Assembly: GCA_035248685.1 (NCBI GenBank) | Contig: DATFHF010000073.1 | Span: forward strand, 1-64,000 | Source: Jatrophihabitans_A sp035248685 | Lineage (GTDB): Bacteria > Actinomycetota > Actinomycetes > Mycobacteriales > Jatrophihabitantaceae | Direction: 5' to 3' | Length of the DNA stretch: 64,000 nucleotides | Shown: one piece after another, positions 46,781 through 54,972 of the stretch | Numbering within the stretch: the first letter of the stretch is position 1 | Layout: each line of letters begins with the position of its first letter | The notes under the pieces: generated by a model | Database searches by the model: none | What the model was told of the DNA's origin: nothing | What the model saw: the letters and a program-made list of their open reading frames with translations, nothing else | Made by a program: the position numbers and the translations under genes

Positions 46781-48256
46781 TTACTCCGGCTCGTCGCCGA
46801 CCAGGGTGCCACCGGCCACAATCGCCAATTCTGGATGGCTCATCTCCGCCTGCTCCCGCTGGTGCGCATCGCGGGCCCGACTAATGCTCGGGACCAGCAG
46901 GCCGGCTATCGAGGCCAGCACCAGCGCGCCGGACAGCATGCCGAACGCCGCGGTGTAACCGGACTCGCGCGGCAGGCCGTTCGGCGCGGCGCCGGCGGTG
47001 ACGATGCTGGCCATCAGCGCGGCCCCGATCGAGCCGCCGATGGTGCGGATGTTGGCGTTCATGCCGCTGGCCACGCCGGTCTGCTGCGGCGGCACCGAAT
47101 CCACGATGATGTTGGACATCGCCGAGAACGCCAGGCCGAAACCAGCGCCCAGCAGCAGATTGGCGATCGTCAACTGCCAGATGTGGTCATGCAAGAAGGC
47201 CATGATCGCGAAGGCGGGAACGCTGGTGACCGAGCCGGCGATCATCACCGTCTTGGCGCCGAGCCGGGTCGACAGCCGGCCGGACCAGCTGCCGAAAATG
47301 AACATGCTCACCGACATCGGTAACGCGATCAGGCCGGATTCGGTGATGCTGGCGCCGAAGCCATAACCGGCCGACGACGGCGTCTGCAAGAACTCCGGCA
47401 GGAACGCGAAGATCGCGTACAGCCCCATGCCGAACAGCAATGCCACCAGGTTGGTCGTCCACACCGCCGGAATCCGCATCATTCGCAAGTCGATCAGCGG
47501 ATGGCTGCTGCGCTGTTCCACCCAGATCCAGCAGGCCCCGACCAGCACCGCCAACACCAGCAACCCGATCACCGACTGCGAGCCCCAGCCCCAGTTCGGC
47601 GCCTGGCTCACTCCGAGCAACAGCGCCACCAGCCAGCCGGACAGCAGCACCGCCGCCGCCCAGCTGATCCGGCCGGGTGTGCGGATCGGGGATTCCGGAA
47701 TCACGAACTGAGTCGCCACGGCAGCGACCGCCACCACCACCCCGGGAATCCAGAACAACCAGTGATAGTCGAGGGTATTGACGATGGGCCCGGCCAGCAC
47801 GATGCCGACGCCTCCACCCACCGCCAGCAACGCGGCGATCACCCCGACCGCTCCGGCCACCTTCGCGCGCGGGAACTCGTCCCGGACGATGCCGAAGGAC
47901 AGCGGGATCACGCCGCCGCCGACACCCTGCACCGCTCGGGCCACGATCATCACGCCGATCGAGCTAGCAACCGCCGCCAGCGCCGAACCGGCGGCGAGCA
48001 GCACGAGCACCACCACCAGGGTCCGGCGCTTGCCGTACATGTCGCCGACCCGGCCGAGGATGGGCGTGCATACCGACGCCGACAGCAGGTACGCGGTCAG
48101 CACCCAGGTCACCGCGTTCTGGCTGGTGTGCAGGTCTGCCTGAAGCAACGGCAGTACCGGCGAGAGCATCGACTGCAGCAGCGAAAACGCCAGCGCGGCA
48201 ATGGCCAACACCCCGAAGGTGGCCCGGTGATTCGCCCGGCTGACCTCAGTCGACAT
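46781..48256 (-). CDS. MFS transporter (DHA2-like drug efflux)
   Basis: A 491-residue major facilitator protein, long enough for 14 helices (DHA2 group). Motif A is GRVGDMYGKRRTLVV between helices 2 and 3; motif C-like VGGGVGIVLAGP is in helix 5. Probably proton-driven export of a drug or metabolite. GGAG lies 8 nt before the ATG. No regulator is adjacent. The 273-bp spacer to the amidase gene contains a hairpin and a 35-bp tandem repeat. Confidence 0.9.
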   Translation of the reverse strand: MSTEVSRANHRATFGVLAIAALAFSLLQSMLSPVLPLLQADLHTSQNAVTWVLTAYLLSASVCTPILGRVGDMYGKRRTLVVVLVLLAAGSALAAVASSIGVMIVARAVQGVGGGVIPLSFGIVRDEFPRAKVAGAVGVIAALLAVGGGVGIVLAGPIVNTLDYHWLFWIPGVVVAVAAVATQFVIPESPIRTPGRISWAAAVLLSGWLVALLLGVSQAPNWGWGSQSVIGLLVLAVLVGACWIWVEQRSSHPLIDLRMMRIPAVWTTNLVALLFGMGLYAIFAFLPEFLQTPSSAGYGFGASITESGLIALPMSVSMFIFGSWSGRLSTRLGAKTVMIAGSVTSVPAFAIMAFLHDHIWQLTIANLLLGAGFGLAFSAMSNIIVDSVPPQQTGVASGMNANIRTIGGSIGAALMASIVTAGAAPNGLPRESGYTAAFGMLSGALVLASIAGLLVPSISRARDAHQREQAEMSHPELAIVAGGTLVGDEPE

Positions 48257-48388
48257 GACCCGTACTCCGTCTCGTGCTAATCGGAGCGGGACTCCGTCTG
48301 CGCCCTAGCAGCCTACCGTCGCGGCCGGGGCGCGCCGTCCGGCTGCGTGCCCAACCGAGCCACCGCCTCGCGAGTGGTCAGTTCCGCG

Positions 48389-48418
48389 GCGAGTGGGCGG
48401 TTACAACTGCCCACTCGC
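48389..48418. terminator. long inverted repeat downstream of the amidase gene
   Basis: GCGAGTGGGCGG (48389-48400) pairs with CTGCCCACTCGC (48407-48418): 12 bp including one G-T pair, loop of 6 nt. It is a likely terminator for the minus-strand amidase transcript. Confidence 0.5.
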
Positions 48419-48425
48419 GGGCCAA

Positions 48426-48522
48426 CCGCCCACTCGCGAAAGGACGGCGCGACTGACAGGCCGCCCACTCGCGAAGGGACGGCGCGACTGACAGGCCGCC
48501 CGCTCGCGAAAGGGACCCGAAG
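48426..48522. repeat. 35-bp tandem repeat, about 2.8 copies
   Basis: Unit 1 is 48426-48460 and unit 2 48461-48495, differing at one position; a partial third copy begins at 48496. Each unit starts CCGCCCACTCGCGAA and ends GGCGCGACTGACAGG. The CCCACTCGCG core is the same as the right arm of the hairpin at 48389-48418. No spacers, so not a CRISPR array. Confidence 0.8.
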
Positions 48523-48529
48523 AACCGGG

Positions 48530-49936
48530 TTAGTCGAGCGGGTAGGCCGGTTCCGGCAGCAGCCGTTCCAGCGCCGCGGCGAAGGCCAGCAGCTCGGCAT
48601 CCTGGCCGCGTCGTCCCAGCACGCTGACGCCCACCGGCATGCCGCCGATCTGCCCGGCCGGCAGGCTGATCGACGGCGAGCCGGTCACCGCGCACAACGA
48701 CGAGGTGAGCACCCCGTAGTCGTCCTCGACGCCGTACTCGATCGGCCAAGCCGGCGCGTTGGTCGGCGCGACGGCGAACTCGGCATCGTCCAGCAGCGCG
48801 GCCAGGCCGGCCGCGGCGCCGGCGTCGCAGTCCGCCCGGGCCTGCTGGTAGGCCGCCGAGCCGGTACCGCCGTCAGCCAGCACACCGGCGCAGCGCTGGA
48901 AGATTTCATCGGAAAAGTAAGCTAATTCCACATCGTCGGCGCGGTTGAAGTCGAGCAGGCCGGCCCAGTCGCGCGGATGCTTTCCGGGCCGAGCAGCCAG
49001 GTAGCCGGGCAGCTGCTCGGCGAACTCGGCCAGCAGCGCCTCGAACTCGGCGTCGTCGAACGGCCCGGAACGCGGGGCGGTGGCGCTGCTGGTCCGAGCG
49101 CCTGCCTCGACCAGCAGCCGCTCCACCGAATCGAGCACCGCGGCCACCTCGGCGGGCAGCGCGTCCGGTCGCCACACGCTGACCGGCAGATCGCGCAGGC
49201 TCAGCTCGGCCAGCGGTTGGTATGGCAGGCAGGCCAGCACCGCGAACAGTGCCGCGGCGTCGGCAACCGTGCGAGCCATCGGGCCGGCGGTGTCCTGCCG
49301 GGAGCTGATCGGGACGATGCCCGCGCCCGGCACCGTCCCCAGGCTCGGTTTGAAACCGACCACCCCGCAGACCCCGGCCGGGGACACGATCGAGCCGTCG
49401 GTCTCGGTGCCGACTGCCAGTGGTATCAGCCCGGCCGCGATCGCCGCCGCCGAGCCGGACGAGGACCCGGACGGGTTGCGGTTGGGATCGTGCGGGTTGC
49501 GGGTCTGGCCGCCCACCGCGCTCCAGCCGCTGGTCGACGCGGTCGAGCGGAAGTTCGCCCATTCCGACAGGTTGGCCGCCCCGAGCACCACCAGGCCCGC
49601 CTCGCGCAACCGACGTACCAGCGGCGCATCGGCGGCCGGCGGCGAGCCGAGCAACGCCCGGGAGCCGGCGGTCGCAGGCAGGCCGACCGCCTCGATGTTG
49701 TCCTTGATCAGTACCGGAACCCCGTCCAGCGGGCTGAGCAACTGGCCGTTCGCGCGACGGACGTCGCTGGCCTCGGCCTGCGCCATAACGTCCGGGGCGA
49801 TCGCTATTACCGCGTTGAGCCGCGGGTTCAGCAGCCCGATCCGGTCCTGGTAACGCTGTGCCAGTTCGGCCGTGGACATCTCTGCGGCGGCCAGTGCGGC
49901 CGCACAACCGGCTGCGGTGTGCTCAGTCCGCGTCAT
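48530..49936 (-). CDS. amidase (amidase signature family)
   Basis: A 468-residue amidase with the Ser-cisSer-Lys triad: Lys78 in VPVLIKDNIEAVG, the Gly/Ser-rich signature NPSGSSSGSAAAIAAG (cis-Ser about 158-160) and the nucleophile Ser182 in TETDGSIVSPAG. It hydrolyses amides, perhaps aryl or peptide amides; it is not GatA, as no gatB/gatC is near. Its start overlaps the end of the upstream gene by 14 bp, so they are co-transcribed. It contains a TTA codon near 48922. Confidence 0.92.
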   Translation of the reverse strand: MTRTEHTAAGCAAALAAAEMSTAELAQRYQDRIGLLNPRLNAVIAIAPDVMAQAEASDVRRANGQLLSPLDGVPVLIKDNIEAVGLPATAGSRALLGSPPAADAPLVRRLREAGLVVLGAANLSEWANFRSTASTSGWSAVGGQTRNPHDPNRNPSGSSSGSAAAIAAGLIPLAVGTETDGSIVSPAGVCGVVGFKPSLGTVPGAGIVPISSRQDTAGPMARTVADAAALFAVLACLPYQPLAELSLRDLPVSVWRPDALPAEVAAVLDSVERLLVEAGARTSSATAPRSGPFDDAEFEALLAEFAEQLPGYLAARPGKHPRDWAGLLDFNRADDVELAYFSDEIFQRCAGVLADGGTGSAAYQQARADCDAGAAAGLAALLDDAEFAVAPTNAPAWPIEYGVEDDYGVLTSSLCAVTGSPSISLPAGQIGGMPVGVSVLGRRGQDAELLAFAAALERLLPEPAYPLD

Positions 49937-50540
49937 CGTCGACCGACGGCTCGGGCGGCACCACCGGGGTCGCCGAGGTGCCCTCCCAGCGCAGCCAGGA
50001 CTCGATCCGGCTCAGCGCCCGTTCCCAACTGTCGGCCACCACATCGCCCAGCCGGTTCCACTCGACGTCGCCGTCCTTGCCGTGGTACTCGGTCTCGCCC
50101 TCGACCAGCAGCGCGTACTCCCGGGTGCCGGTGAGCAGCGCACGCAACATGGCGTCCTCGCAGCTGTCGGCGATCCGGCCGGCGATGTCGATGGTGTCGG
50201 CCAGCTTGGACACCGTCTGCGGGTCCGGTTCAGCCGCCGCCAGCTCGTAGACCGCGTCGAAGTCGTAGTCCGCCTCGGCGGCGGGTTGCAACGCCTTAGT
50301 GCCGCGGCGGGCGAAGGCGAGCCAGGCCGGGTGGTCGGCCAGGTCGTGGTCGGGATGGTCGCCCAGCCAGGTGTTGAGCTCGCCGGTGTTGCCCAACAGC
50401 ACGATCTTCGCGCCGTCGCCGAGGAATCCTTGCCACTCCTCACCGTCACTGTCCTGCCAGGGCGGCGCGAACAGGGTGATCCCGGTTCGGCCGTTCGCGC
50501 TCAGCTTGATGGCGACGATCGGGTCGACGAAGGACGGCAT
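49923..50540 (-). CDS. conserved protein of unknown function upstream of the amidase gene
   Basis: A 205-residue soluble, acidic protein. It reads MPSFVDPIVAIKLSANGRTGITLFAPPWQDSDGEEW, with a possible small beta domain, then WLGDHPDHDLADHPAWLAFARRG and an acidic Pro-rich C-terminus. I recall related actinobacterial proteins annotated as primosomal protein, without functional proof. ATG 50540 follows TAGGTT by 7 nt (leaderless). It overlaps the amidase start, suggesting an operon. Confidence 0.72.
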   Translation of the reverse strand: MPSFVDPIVAIKLSANGRTGITLFAPPWQDSDGEEWQGFLGDGAKIVLLGNTGELNTWLGDHPDHDLADHPAWLAFARRGTKALQPAAEADYDFDAVYELAAAEPDPQTVSKLADTIDIAGRIADSCEDAMLRALLTGTREYALLVEGETEYHGKDGDVEWNRLGDVVADSWERALSRIESWLRWEGTSATPVVPPEPSVDDDAD

Positions 50541-50547
50541 GCGAAGC

Positions 50548-50553
50548 AACCTA
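50548..50553 (-). promoter_or_regulatory. leaderless -10 box, 205-residue protein
   Basis: Minus strand TAGGTT, GCTTCGC, ATG 50540: 7-nt spacing. Confidence 0.6.
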
Positions 50554-50583
50554 CCCGTTCGGCTCGACAGGACTACGCGGGGC

Positions 50584-51435
50584 TCAGACCCCGAGCGGGT
50601 GCCAGACCGTCTTGGTCTCGACGAAGGCGTCCAGCCGGGACGTCCCGGGCTCGGCGAACGGCTCGAAGTCGGCCGGCGAGAAGACCCGCTTGACGTTGTC
50701 GGCCGCCGCCTGGGCGTAGCGGACCCGGTCGGCCGGGGCCACCCCGGTCAGATCCAGGCAGTTAACGTCCCGGTGGCTGGCCAACCATGGCGTCAGCTCG
50801 GCCACCGAACCGGTGAGCAGGTTCAGCACCCCGCCGGGCAAGTCCGAGGTGGCCAGCGCCTCGGCCAGCGACACCGCGGGCAACGGGCGATCGGACGAAG
50901 CCAGCACCACCACGGTGTTGCCGGTGGTCAGCGCTGGCGCAACCACCGACACGAAGCCGAGCAGCGAGGACTCTTGGGGCGCGACGATGCCCACCACGCC
51001 GGACGGATCCGGTAGCGAGAAGTTGAAGTACGGACCCGCGACCGGGTTCGCGCTGCCCGCCACCTGGGCGTACTTGTCGCTCCAGCCGGCGTACCAGACC
51101 CACCGGTCGATGGCCGCGTCCACCTGCGCGGCGGTGTCGGCGTCCTCGGCCGCTGCCACCTCGGCGATGAACTGCTCGCGCCGTCCCTCCATCATCTCCG
51201 CGATCCGGTACAGCACCTGGCCCCGGTTGTAGGCGGTGGCGCCGGACCAGCCGGCGAAGGCCTTGCGGGCCGCGCTGACCGCGTCGCGCAGATCCTTGCG
51301 GCTGGCCTGGGCAGCGTGCGCCAGCAGCCGTCCGGACGGGCTGCTGACCGGGTAGGACCGGCCGGACTCCGACCGCGGGAATGCCCCGCCGATGTAGAGC
51401 TTGTAGGTCTTGCGTACCTCGACCCGGTCAGACAT
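50584..51435 (-). CDS. truncated aldehyde dehydrogenase paralogue
   Basis: A 283-residue protein similar to the N-terminal, NAD-binding two thirds of aldehyde dehydrogenases: YIGGAFPRSESGRSYPV, DLRDAVSAARKAFAGWSG, RGQVLYRIAEMMEGRR, GVVGIVAPQESSLLGF and LPGGVLNLLTGS. After about residue 235 it leaves the family; there is no ELGGK glutamate motif and no catalytic Cys, so it should not be a working dehydrogenase. Full-length ALDHs are about 480 residues. It overlaps the upstream complete ALDH gene by 8 bp and is clearly co-translated, so it may be a structural or regulatory partner rather than a decaying pseudogene. Confidence 0.82.
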   Translation of the reverse strand: MSDRVEVRKTYKLYIGGAFPRSESGRSYPVSSPSGRLLAHAAQASRKDLRDAVSAARKAFAGWSGATAYNRGQVLYRIAEMMEGRREQFIAEVAAAEDADTAAQVDAAIDRWVWYAGWSDKYAQVAGSANPVAGPYFNFSLPDPSGVVGIVAPQESSLLGFVSVVAPALTTGNTVVVLASSDRPLPAVSLAEALATSDLPGGVLNLLTGSVAELTPWLASHRDVNCLDLTGVAPADRVRYAQAAADNVKRVFSPADFEPFAEPGTSRLDAFVETKTVWHPLGV

Positions 51436-52873
51436 TCGATGCCTCGCTGCGCAGGTAGGCGGCCAGGCCGTGCCGGCCACCCTCCCGGCCGAAGCCGGAT
51501 TCGGCGTAGCCACCGAACGGCGATGCCGGGTCGAACCGGTTGAAGGTGTTCGCCCACACCACGCCGGCGCGCAGCCGACCGGCCATCCACAGGATGCGGC
51601 TACCCTTCTCCGTCCAGATGCCGGCCGACAATCCGTACGGCGTGTTGTTGGCCTTGTCCACCGCCTCCTGCGGGGTGCGGAAGGTGAGCACTGACAGGAC
51701 GGGCCCGAAGATCTCCTCCCGGGCGATTCGGTTGGCCTGGCTGACCCCGGTGAAGATGGTCGGTGGGAACCAGAATCCCTTGTCCGGCAAAGGACAATCC
51801 GGCGACCATCGGGTGGCGCCCTCGTTGTCGCCGGAGTCGGCCAGCTCGCGCACCCGGGCCAGTTGGGCAGCGGAGTTGATCGCGCCGATGTCGGTGTTCT
51901 TGTCCAGCGGATCCCCCAGCCGCAGCGTGCGCAACCGGTCCTGCAAGCCGGCGATCACCTCATCGTGCACCGATTCCTGCACCAGCAACCGGGAACCGGC
52001 ACAGCAGACGTGCCCTTGGTTGAAGAAGATGCCGTTGACGATGCCCTCGATGGCCTGGTCGAGCGGCGCGTCCTCGAAGATGATGTTGGCCGCCTTGCCG
52101 CCGAGTTCCAGCGTCAACCGCTTGCCGGAGGCCGCCACCGACTTCTGGATCAGCTTGCCGACTTCGGTGGAACCGGTGAAGGCGATCTTGTCCACCCCGG
52201 GGTGTTCGACGATGGCCTGCCCGATCGCCGGGCCGCCGGGCAGCACGTTCACCACGCCCGGCGGCAGGTCGCACTCGGCAATGATTTCGGCCAGCGTGAT
52301 GGCGGTCAGCGGGGTGGTCTCGGCCGGCTTGAGCACCACGGTGTTACCAGCGGCCAACGCCGGCGCGATCTTCCAGGCCGCCATCAGCAGCGGGAAGTTC
52401 CACGGGATCACCTGGCCGGCCACTCCGATCGGACGAGGATTCGGGCCGTAACCGGCGTAGCTCAGCTTGTCCGCCCAGCCGGCGTAGTAGAAGAAGTGCG
52501 CCGCCGCGGTGGGCACGTCCACATCGCGGGATTCCCGGATCGGCTTGCCGTTGTCCAGCGATTCCAGCACCGCCAGTTCACGGCCACGCTCCTGGATCGC
52601 GCGGGCGATCCGGAACAGGTACTTGGCCCGGTGCGCGCCGGGCAGGTTCGACCAGCCGCCGAACGCGGCCCGGGCGGCGGCCACCGCATCGTCCACGTCA
52701 GCGGTGCTCGCCTCGCTCACCTCGGCCAGCGGCTGCTCGTCGGCCGGGTTGATGGTCTTGACCGATTCGCCCCGGCCGGCGCGCAACTGGCCGCCGACGA
52801 AGATCCCGTAGGACGGCTTCAACCTTGCGATATCGGGTGATTCCGGGGCCGGTGCGTAGTCGAACGCGGTCAC
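51428..52873 (-). CDS. aldehyde dehydrogenase
   Basis: A complete 481-residue NAD(P)-dependent aldehyde dehydrogenase: VIPWNFPLLMAAWKIAPALAAGNTVVLKPAE, FTGSTEVGK, LELGGKAANI (Glu256) and NQGHVCCAGSR (catalytic Cys290), EEIFGPVLSV. It follows deoC by 17 bp on the same strand. DeoC makes acetaldehyde from deoxyribose 5-phosphate, so this enzyme probably oxidises acetaldehyde to acetate. The short ALDH paralogue overlaps its end. Confidence 0.92.
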   Translation of the reverse strand: MTAFDYAPAPESPDIARLKPSYGIFVGGQLRAGRGESVKTINPADEQPLAEVSEASTADVDDAVAAARAAFGGWSNLPGAHRAKYLFRIARAIQERGRELAVLESLDNGKPIRESRDVDVPTAAAHFFYYAGWADKLSYAGYGPNPRPIGVAGQVIPWNFPLLMAAWKIAPALAAGNTVVLKPAETTPLTAITLAEIIAECDLPPGVVNVLPGGPAIGQAIVEHPGVDKIAFTGSTEVGKLIQKSVAASGKRLTLELGGKAANIIFEDAPLDQAIEGIVNGIFFNQGHVCCAGSRLLVQESVHDEVIAGLQDRLRTLRLGDPLDKNTDIGAINSAAQLARVRELADSGDNEGATRWSPDCPLPDKGFWFPPTIFTGVSQANRIAREEIFGPVLSVLTFRTPQEAVDKANNTPYGLSAGIWTEKGSRILWMAGRLRAGVVWANTFNRFDPASPFGGYAESGFGREGGRHGLAAYLRSEASNV

Positions 52874-52890
52874 TGGGTTTCCTTCACGGC

Positions 52891-53865
52891 TTAGTCGATG
52901 CTCACGTAGTCGGCGCCGTCGTAGCCGCCGGTAGACAGTTTGTGCCGCTGTTGCAACAGATCGTTGAGCAGGGTGGAGGCACCGAACCGGAAGGTGGCCG
53001 GCCGCAACCAGCGCTCACCGGCCACCTCGTTCACCATCACCAGGTAGCGGATCGCCTCCTTGGTGGTGCGGATGCCACCGGCCAGCTTCACCCCGCGCAC
53101 CGAGCCGGTCCGGGCGGCAAAATCCCGGACCGCTTGCAGCATGACCAGGGCCACCGGCGGAGTGGCGGCCGGGCTGACCTTGCCGGTCGAGGTCTTGATG
53201 AAGTCGGCGCCGGCCAGCAACGCCAGCCAGCTCGCGCGCCGGACCGCATCGAGGGTGACCAGCTCACCGGTCTCCAGGATCACCTTCAAATGAGCCGAAC
53301 CGCAGGCTTGTTTCACCGCCACGATCTCGGCGAACACCCGGCTGTAGTCGCCGGCCAGGAAGGCGCCGCGGTCGATCACCATGTCGATCTCGCCGGCGCC
53401 GGCCGACACCGCCTCGGCGACGTCCACCAGCTTGGTCGCCAGCGATGCTCGTCCGGACGGAAAGGCGGTGGCCACCGACGCGACCTGCACCGGACTGCCG
53501 GCCAGCGCGGCCACCGCCGTCTCGACCAGATCCGGGTATACGCAGACCGCGGCGACCATCGGCGTGCTCGGGTCGGACGGATCCGGCCGGCGGGCCTTGC
53601 CGCACAGCGAACGAACCTTGCCCGGGGTATCCGCGCCCTCCAGGGTGGTCAGATCCACCATCGAGATGGCGGTGTCGATGGCCCACGCCTTGGCGGTCGT
53701 CTTGATGCTGCGGGTCGCCAGCGCCGCGGCTCGGGCCTCGGCGCCGACCTGGTCCACGCCGGGTAGGCCGTGCAGCACGCGGCGCAGGGATTGGTTGTCG
53801 CTGGCCAGCGAGCGGGCCGGATCCGGCACCGCCGGCGCGGCAGCCGAAGGCAGGGTGACACTCAC
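52891..53865 (-). CDS. deoC: deoxyribose-phosphate aldolase
   Basis: A 324-residue class I aldolase that splits 2-deoxyribose 5-phosphate to glyceraldehyde 3-phosphate and acetaldehyde. The Schiff-base lysine is Lys224 in GADFIKTSTGK; the second lysine is in RGVKLAGGIRT; the Asp pair is in EIDMVIDRG. The length is that of the long eukaryote-like DeoC form (short bacterial ones are about 220-260). First gene of deoC-ALDH-ALDH-like. GTG 53865 follows TAGACT by 6 nt; upp is divergent 57 bp away, also leaderless. Confidence 0.95.
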   Translation of the reverse strand: MSVTLPSAAAPAVPDPARSLASDNQSLRRVLHGLPGVDQVGAEARAAALATRSIKTTAKAWAIDTAISMVDLTTLEGADTPGKVRSLCGKARRPDPSDPSTPMVAAVCVYPDLVETAVAALAGSPVQVASVATAFPSGRASLATKLVDVAEAVSAGAGEIDMVIDRGAFLAGDYSRVFAEIVAVKQACGSAHLKVILETGELVTLDAVRRASWLALLAGADFIKTSTGKVSPAATPPVALVMLQAVRDFAARTGSVRGVKLAGGIRTTKEAIRYLVMVNEVAGERWLRPATFRFGASTLLNDLLQQRHKLSTGGYDGADYVSID

Positions 53866-53871
53866 CGAGCC

Positions 53872-53877
53872 AGTCTA
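53872..53877 (-). promoter_or_regulatory. leaderless -10 box, deoC
   Basis: Minus strand TAGACT, GGCTCG, GTG 53865: identical to the arfB promoter over 18 bp. Confidence 0.6.
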
Positions 53878-53910
53878 GGTCTTCGGCGTCCCGACTGGCG
53901 TGGCCCCCGC

Positions 53911-53916
53911 TAGGCT
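53911..53916 (+). promoter_or_regulatory. leaderless -10 box, upp
   Basis: TAGGCT, GCCCGC, GTG 53923: 6-nt spacing. It is back to back with the deoC promoter. Confidence 0.6.
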
Positions 53917-53922
53917 GCCCGC

Positions 53923-54546
53923 GTGCAGACCGTTGTGATCGACCATCCGATCGTCCGGACCAGGTTGTCGGTAATGCGGGACGAGAACTCCAGCAACGCC
54001 GAGTTCCGAGCCGCGCTGCGGGAGTTGTCCACCCTGCTGGTGTACGAGGCCACCCGGCAGCTACCGGTCACCGAACTGCCGCTGACCACGCCGGTCGGGC
54101 CCACCGTCGGGACGACCCTGCTCAACCCGCCGCTGCTGGTGCCGGTGTTGCGCGCCGGCCTGGGCATGGCCGAAGCCGCCTTCAACCTGCTGCCCGAGTC
54201 GCAGATGGGCTTCGTCGGACTGGCCCGCGACGAGGACACCCACCAGCCGACGGCCTACATGGCCTCGCTGCCGGAGTCGCTGGCCGGTCGGCCGGTGCTG
54301 GTGTTGGACCCGATGCTGGCCACCGGCGGCTCGCTGGTGCACTGCTGCCAGCTGCTGGCCAGCCGGGGTGCCGACGACATCACCGTCATCTGCGCGCTGG
54401 CCGCTCCGGAGGGCATCGCCACCGTGGCGGCGACCGGCCTGGCCGGCAGGCTGTTTACCGCCAGCATCGACGATGGGCTCAACGCCAACGCCTACATCGT
54501 CCCGGGCCTGGGCGATGCCGGGGACCGCCAGTTCGGTCCGCGGTAG
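53923..54546 (+). CDS. upp: uracil phosphoribosyltransferase
   Basis: A 207-residue enzyme that makes UMP from uracil and PRPP. It has the Upp-type start VVIDHPIVRTRLSVMRDENSS, VPVLRAGLGM, the PRPP loop VLVLDPMLATGGSL and the uracil-binding C-terminus YIVPGLGDAGDRQFG. All family features are present at the usual length. It is divergent from deoC; both serve nucleobase and nucleoside salvage. Confidence 0.96.
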   Translation: MQTVVIDHPIVRTRLSVMRDENSSNAEFRAALRELSTLLVYEATRQLPVTELPLTTPVGPTVGTTLLNPPLLVPVLRAGLGMAEAAFNLLPESQMGFVGLARDEDTHQPTAYMASLPESLAGRPVLVLDPMLATGGSLVHCCQLLASRGADDITVICALAAPEGIATVAATGLAGRLFTASIDDGLNANAYIVPGLGDAGDRQFGPR

Positions 54547-54684
54547 CCGGTCGGTTCGGCTGTCCTCTGTATCAAATTCGGTGGACCTCTGCTCCTCCGC
54601 ATGGTGCCATGAAGCCGTTGATGCAACGTCTTGGCCCCGTCAAGCGTCATAAGTATCAAGTCGCGGCACGAGGCAGGAGCGCAC

Positions 54685-54861
54685 ATGTTCGAAGAGGTCC
54701 CGCCAGTCCGACGCGGGTTCCTTGGCCTGCGCCGACCGTTAGTCATCGGGCCGTTCGTCATCGGTGGTGGCGTGGTTGCCTTCGGCGGCTCGGCCGGGAT
54801 TTTCGTCGAGCTGGACGACTCCGATCGCAGTGCCAACCAGCAGCTTCGCCGGCCCGCCTGA
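54685..54861 (+). CDS. small single-TM membrane protein
   Basis: A 58-residue protein: MFEEVPPVRRGFLGLRRP, one hydrophobic segment about residues 19-38 (LVIGPFVIGGGVVAFGGSAG), then an acidic-polar tail. A good ribosome site AGGAGC lies 5 nt before ATG 54685, which is the main support. No family known. Confidence 0.55.
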   Translation: MFEEVPPVRRGFLGLRRPLVIGPFVIGGGVVAFGGSAGIFVELDDSDRSANQQLRRPA

Positions 54862-54972
54862 CCCGGTGATTAAAGCCGGTGGCGGATCGTGCCGAATGTA
54901 GCCATGCTGGATGGCAGCTGACCCTGAGCCATCCCTCGACGGCGAAGGACAGCGACTGATCTGAGTGAGCGA

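Noticed and set aside
48426..48522. A CRISPR array
   Set aside because: Units are directly adjacent without spacers and there are fewer than three full copies; no cas genes.
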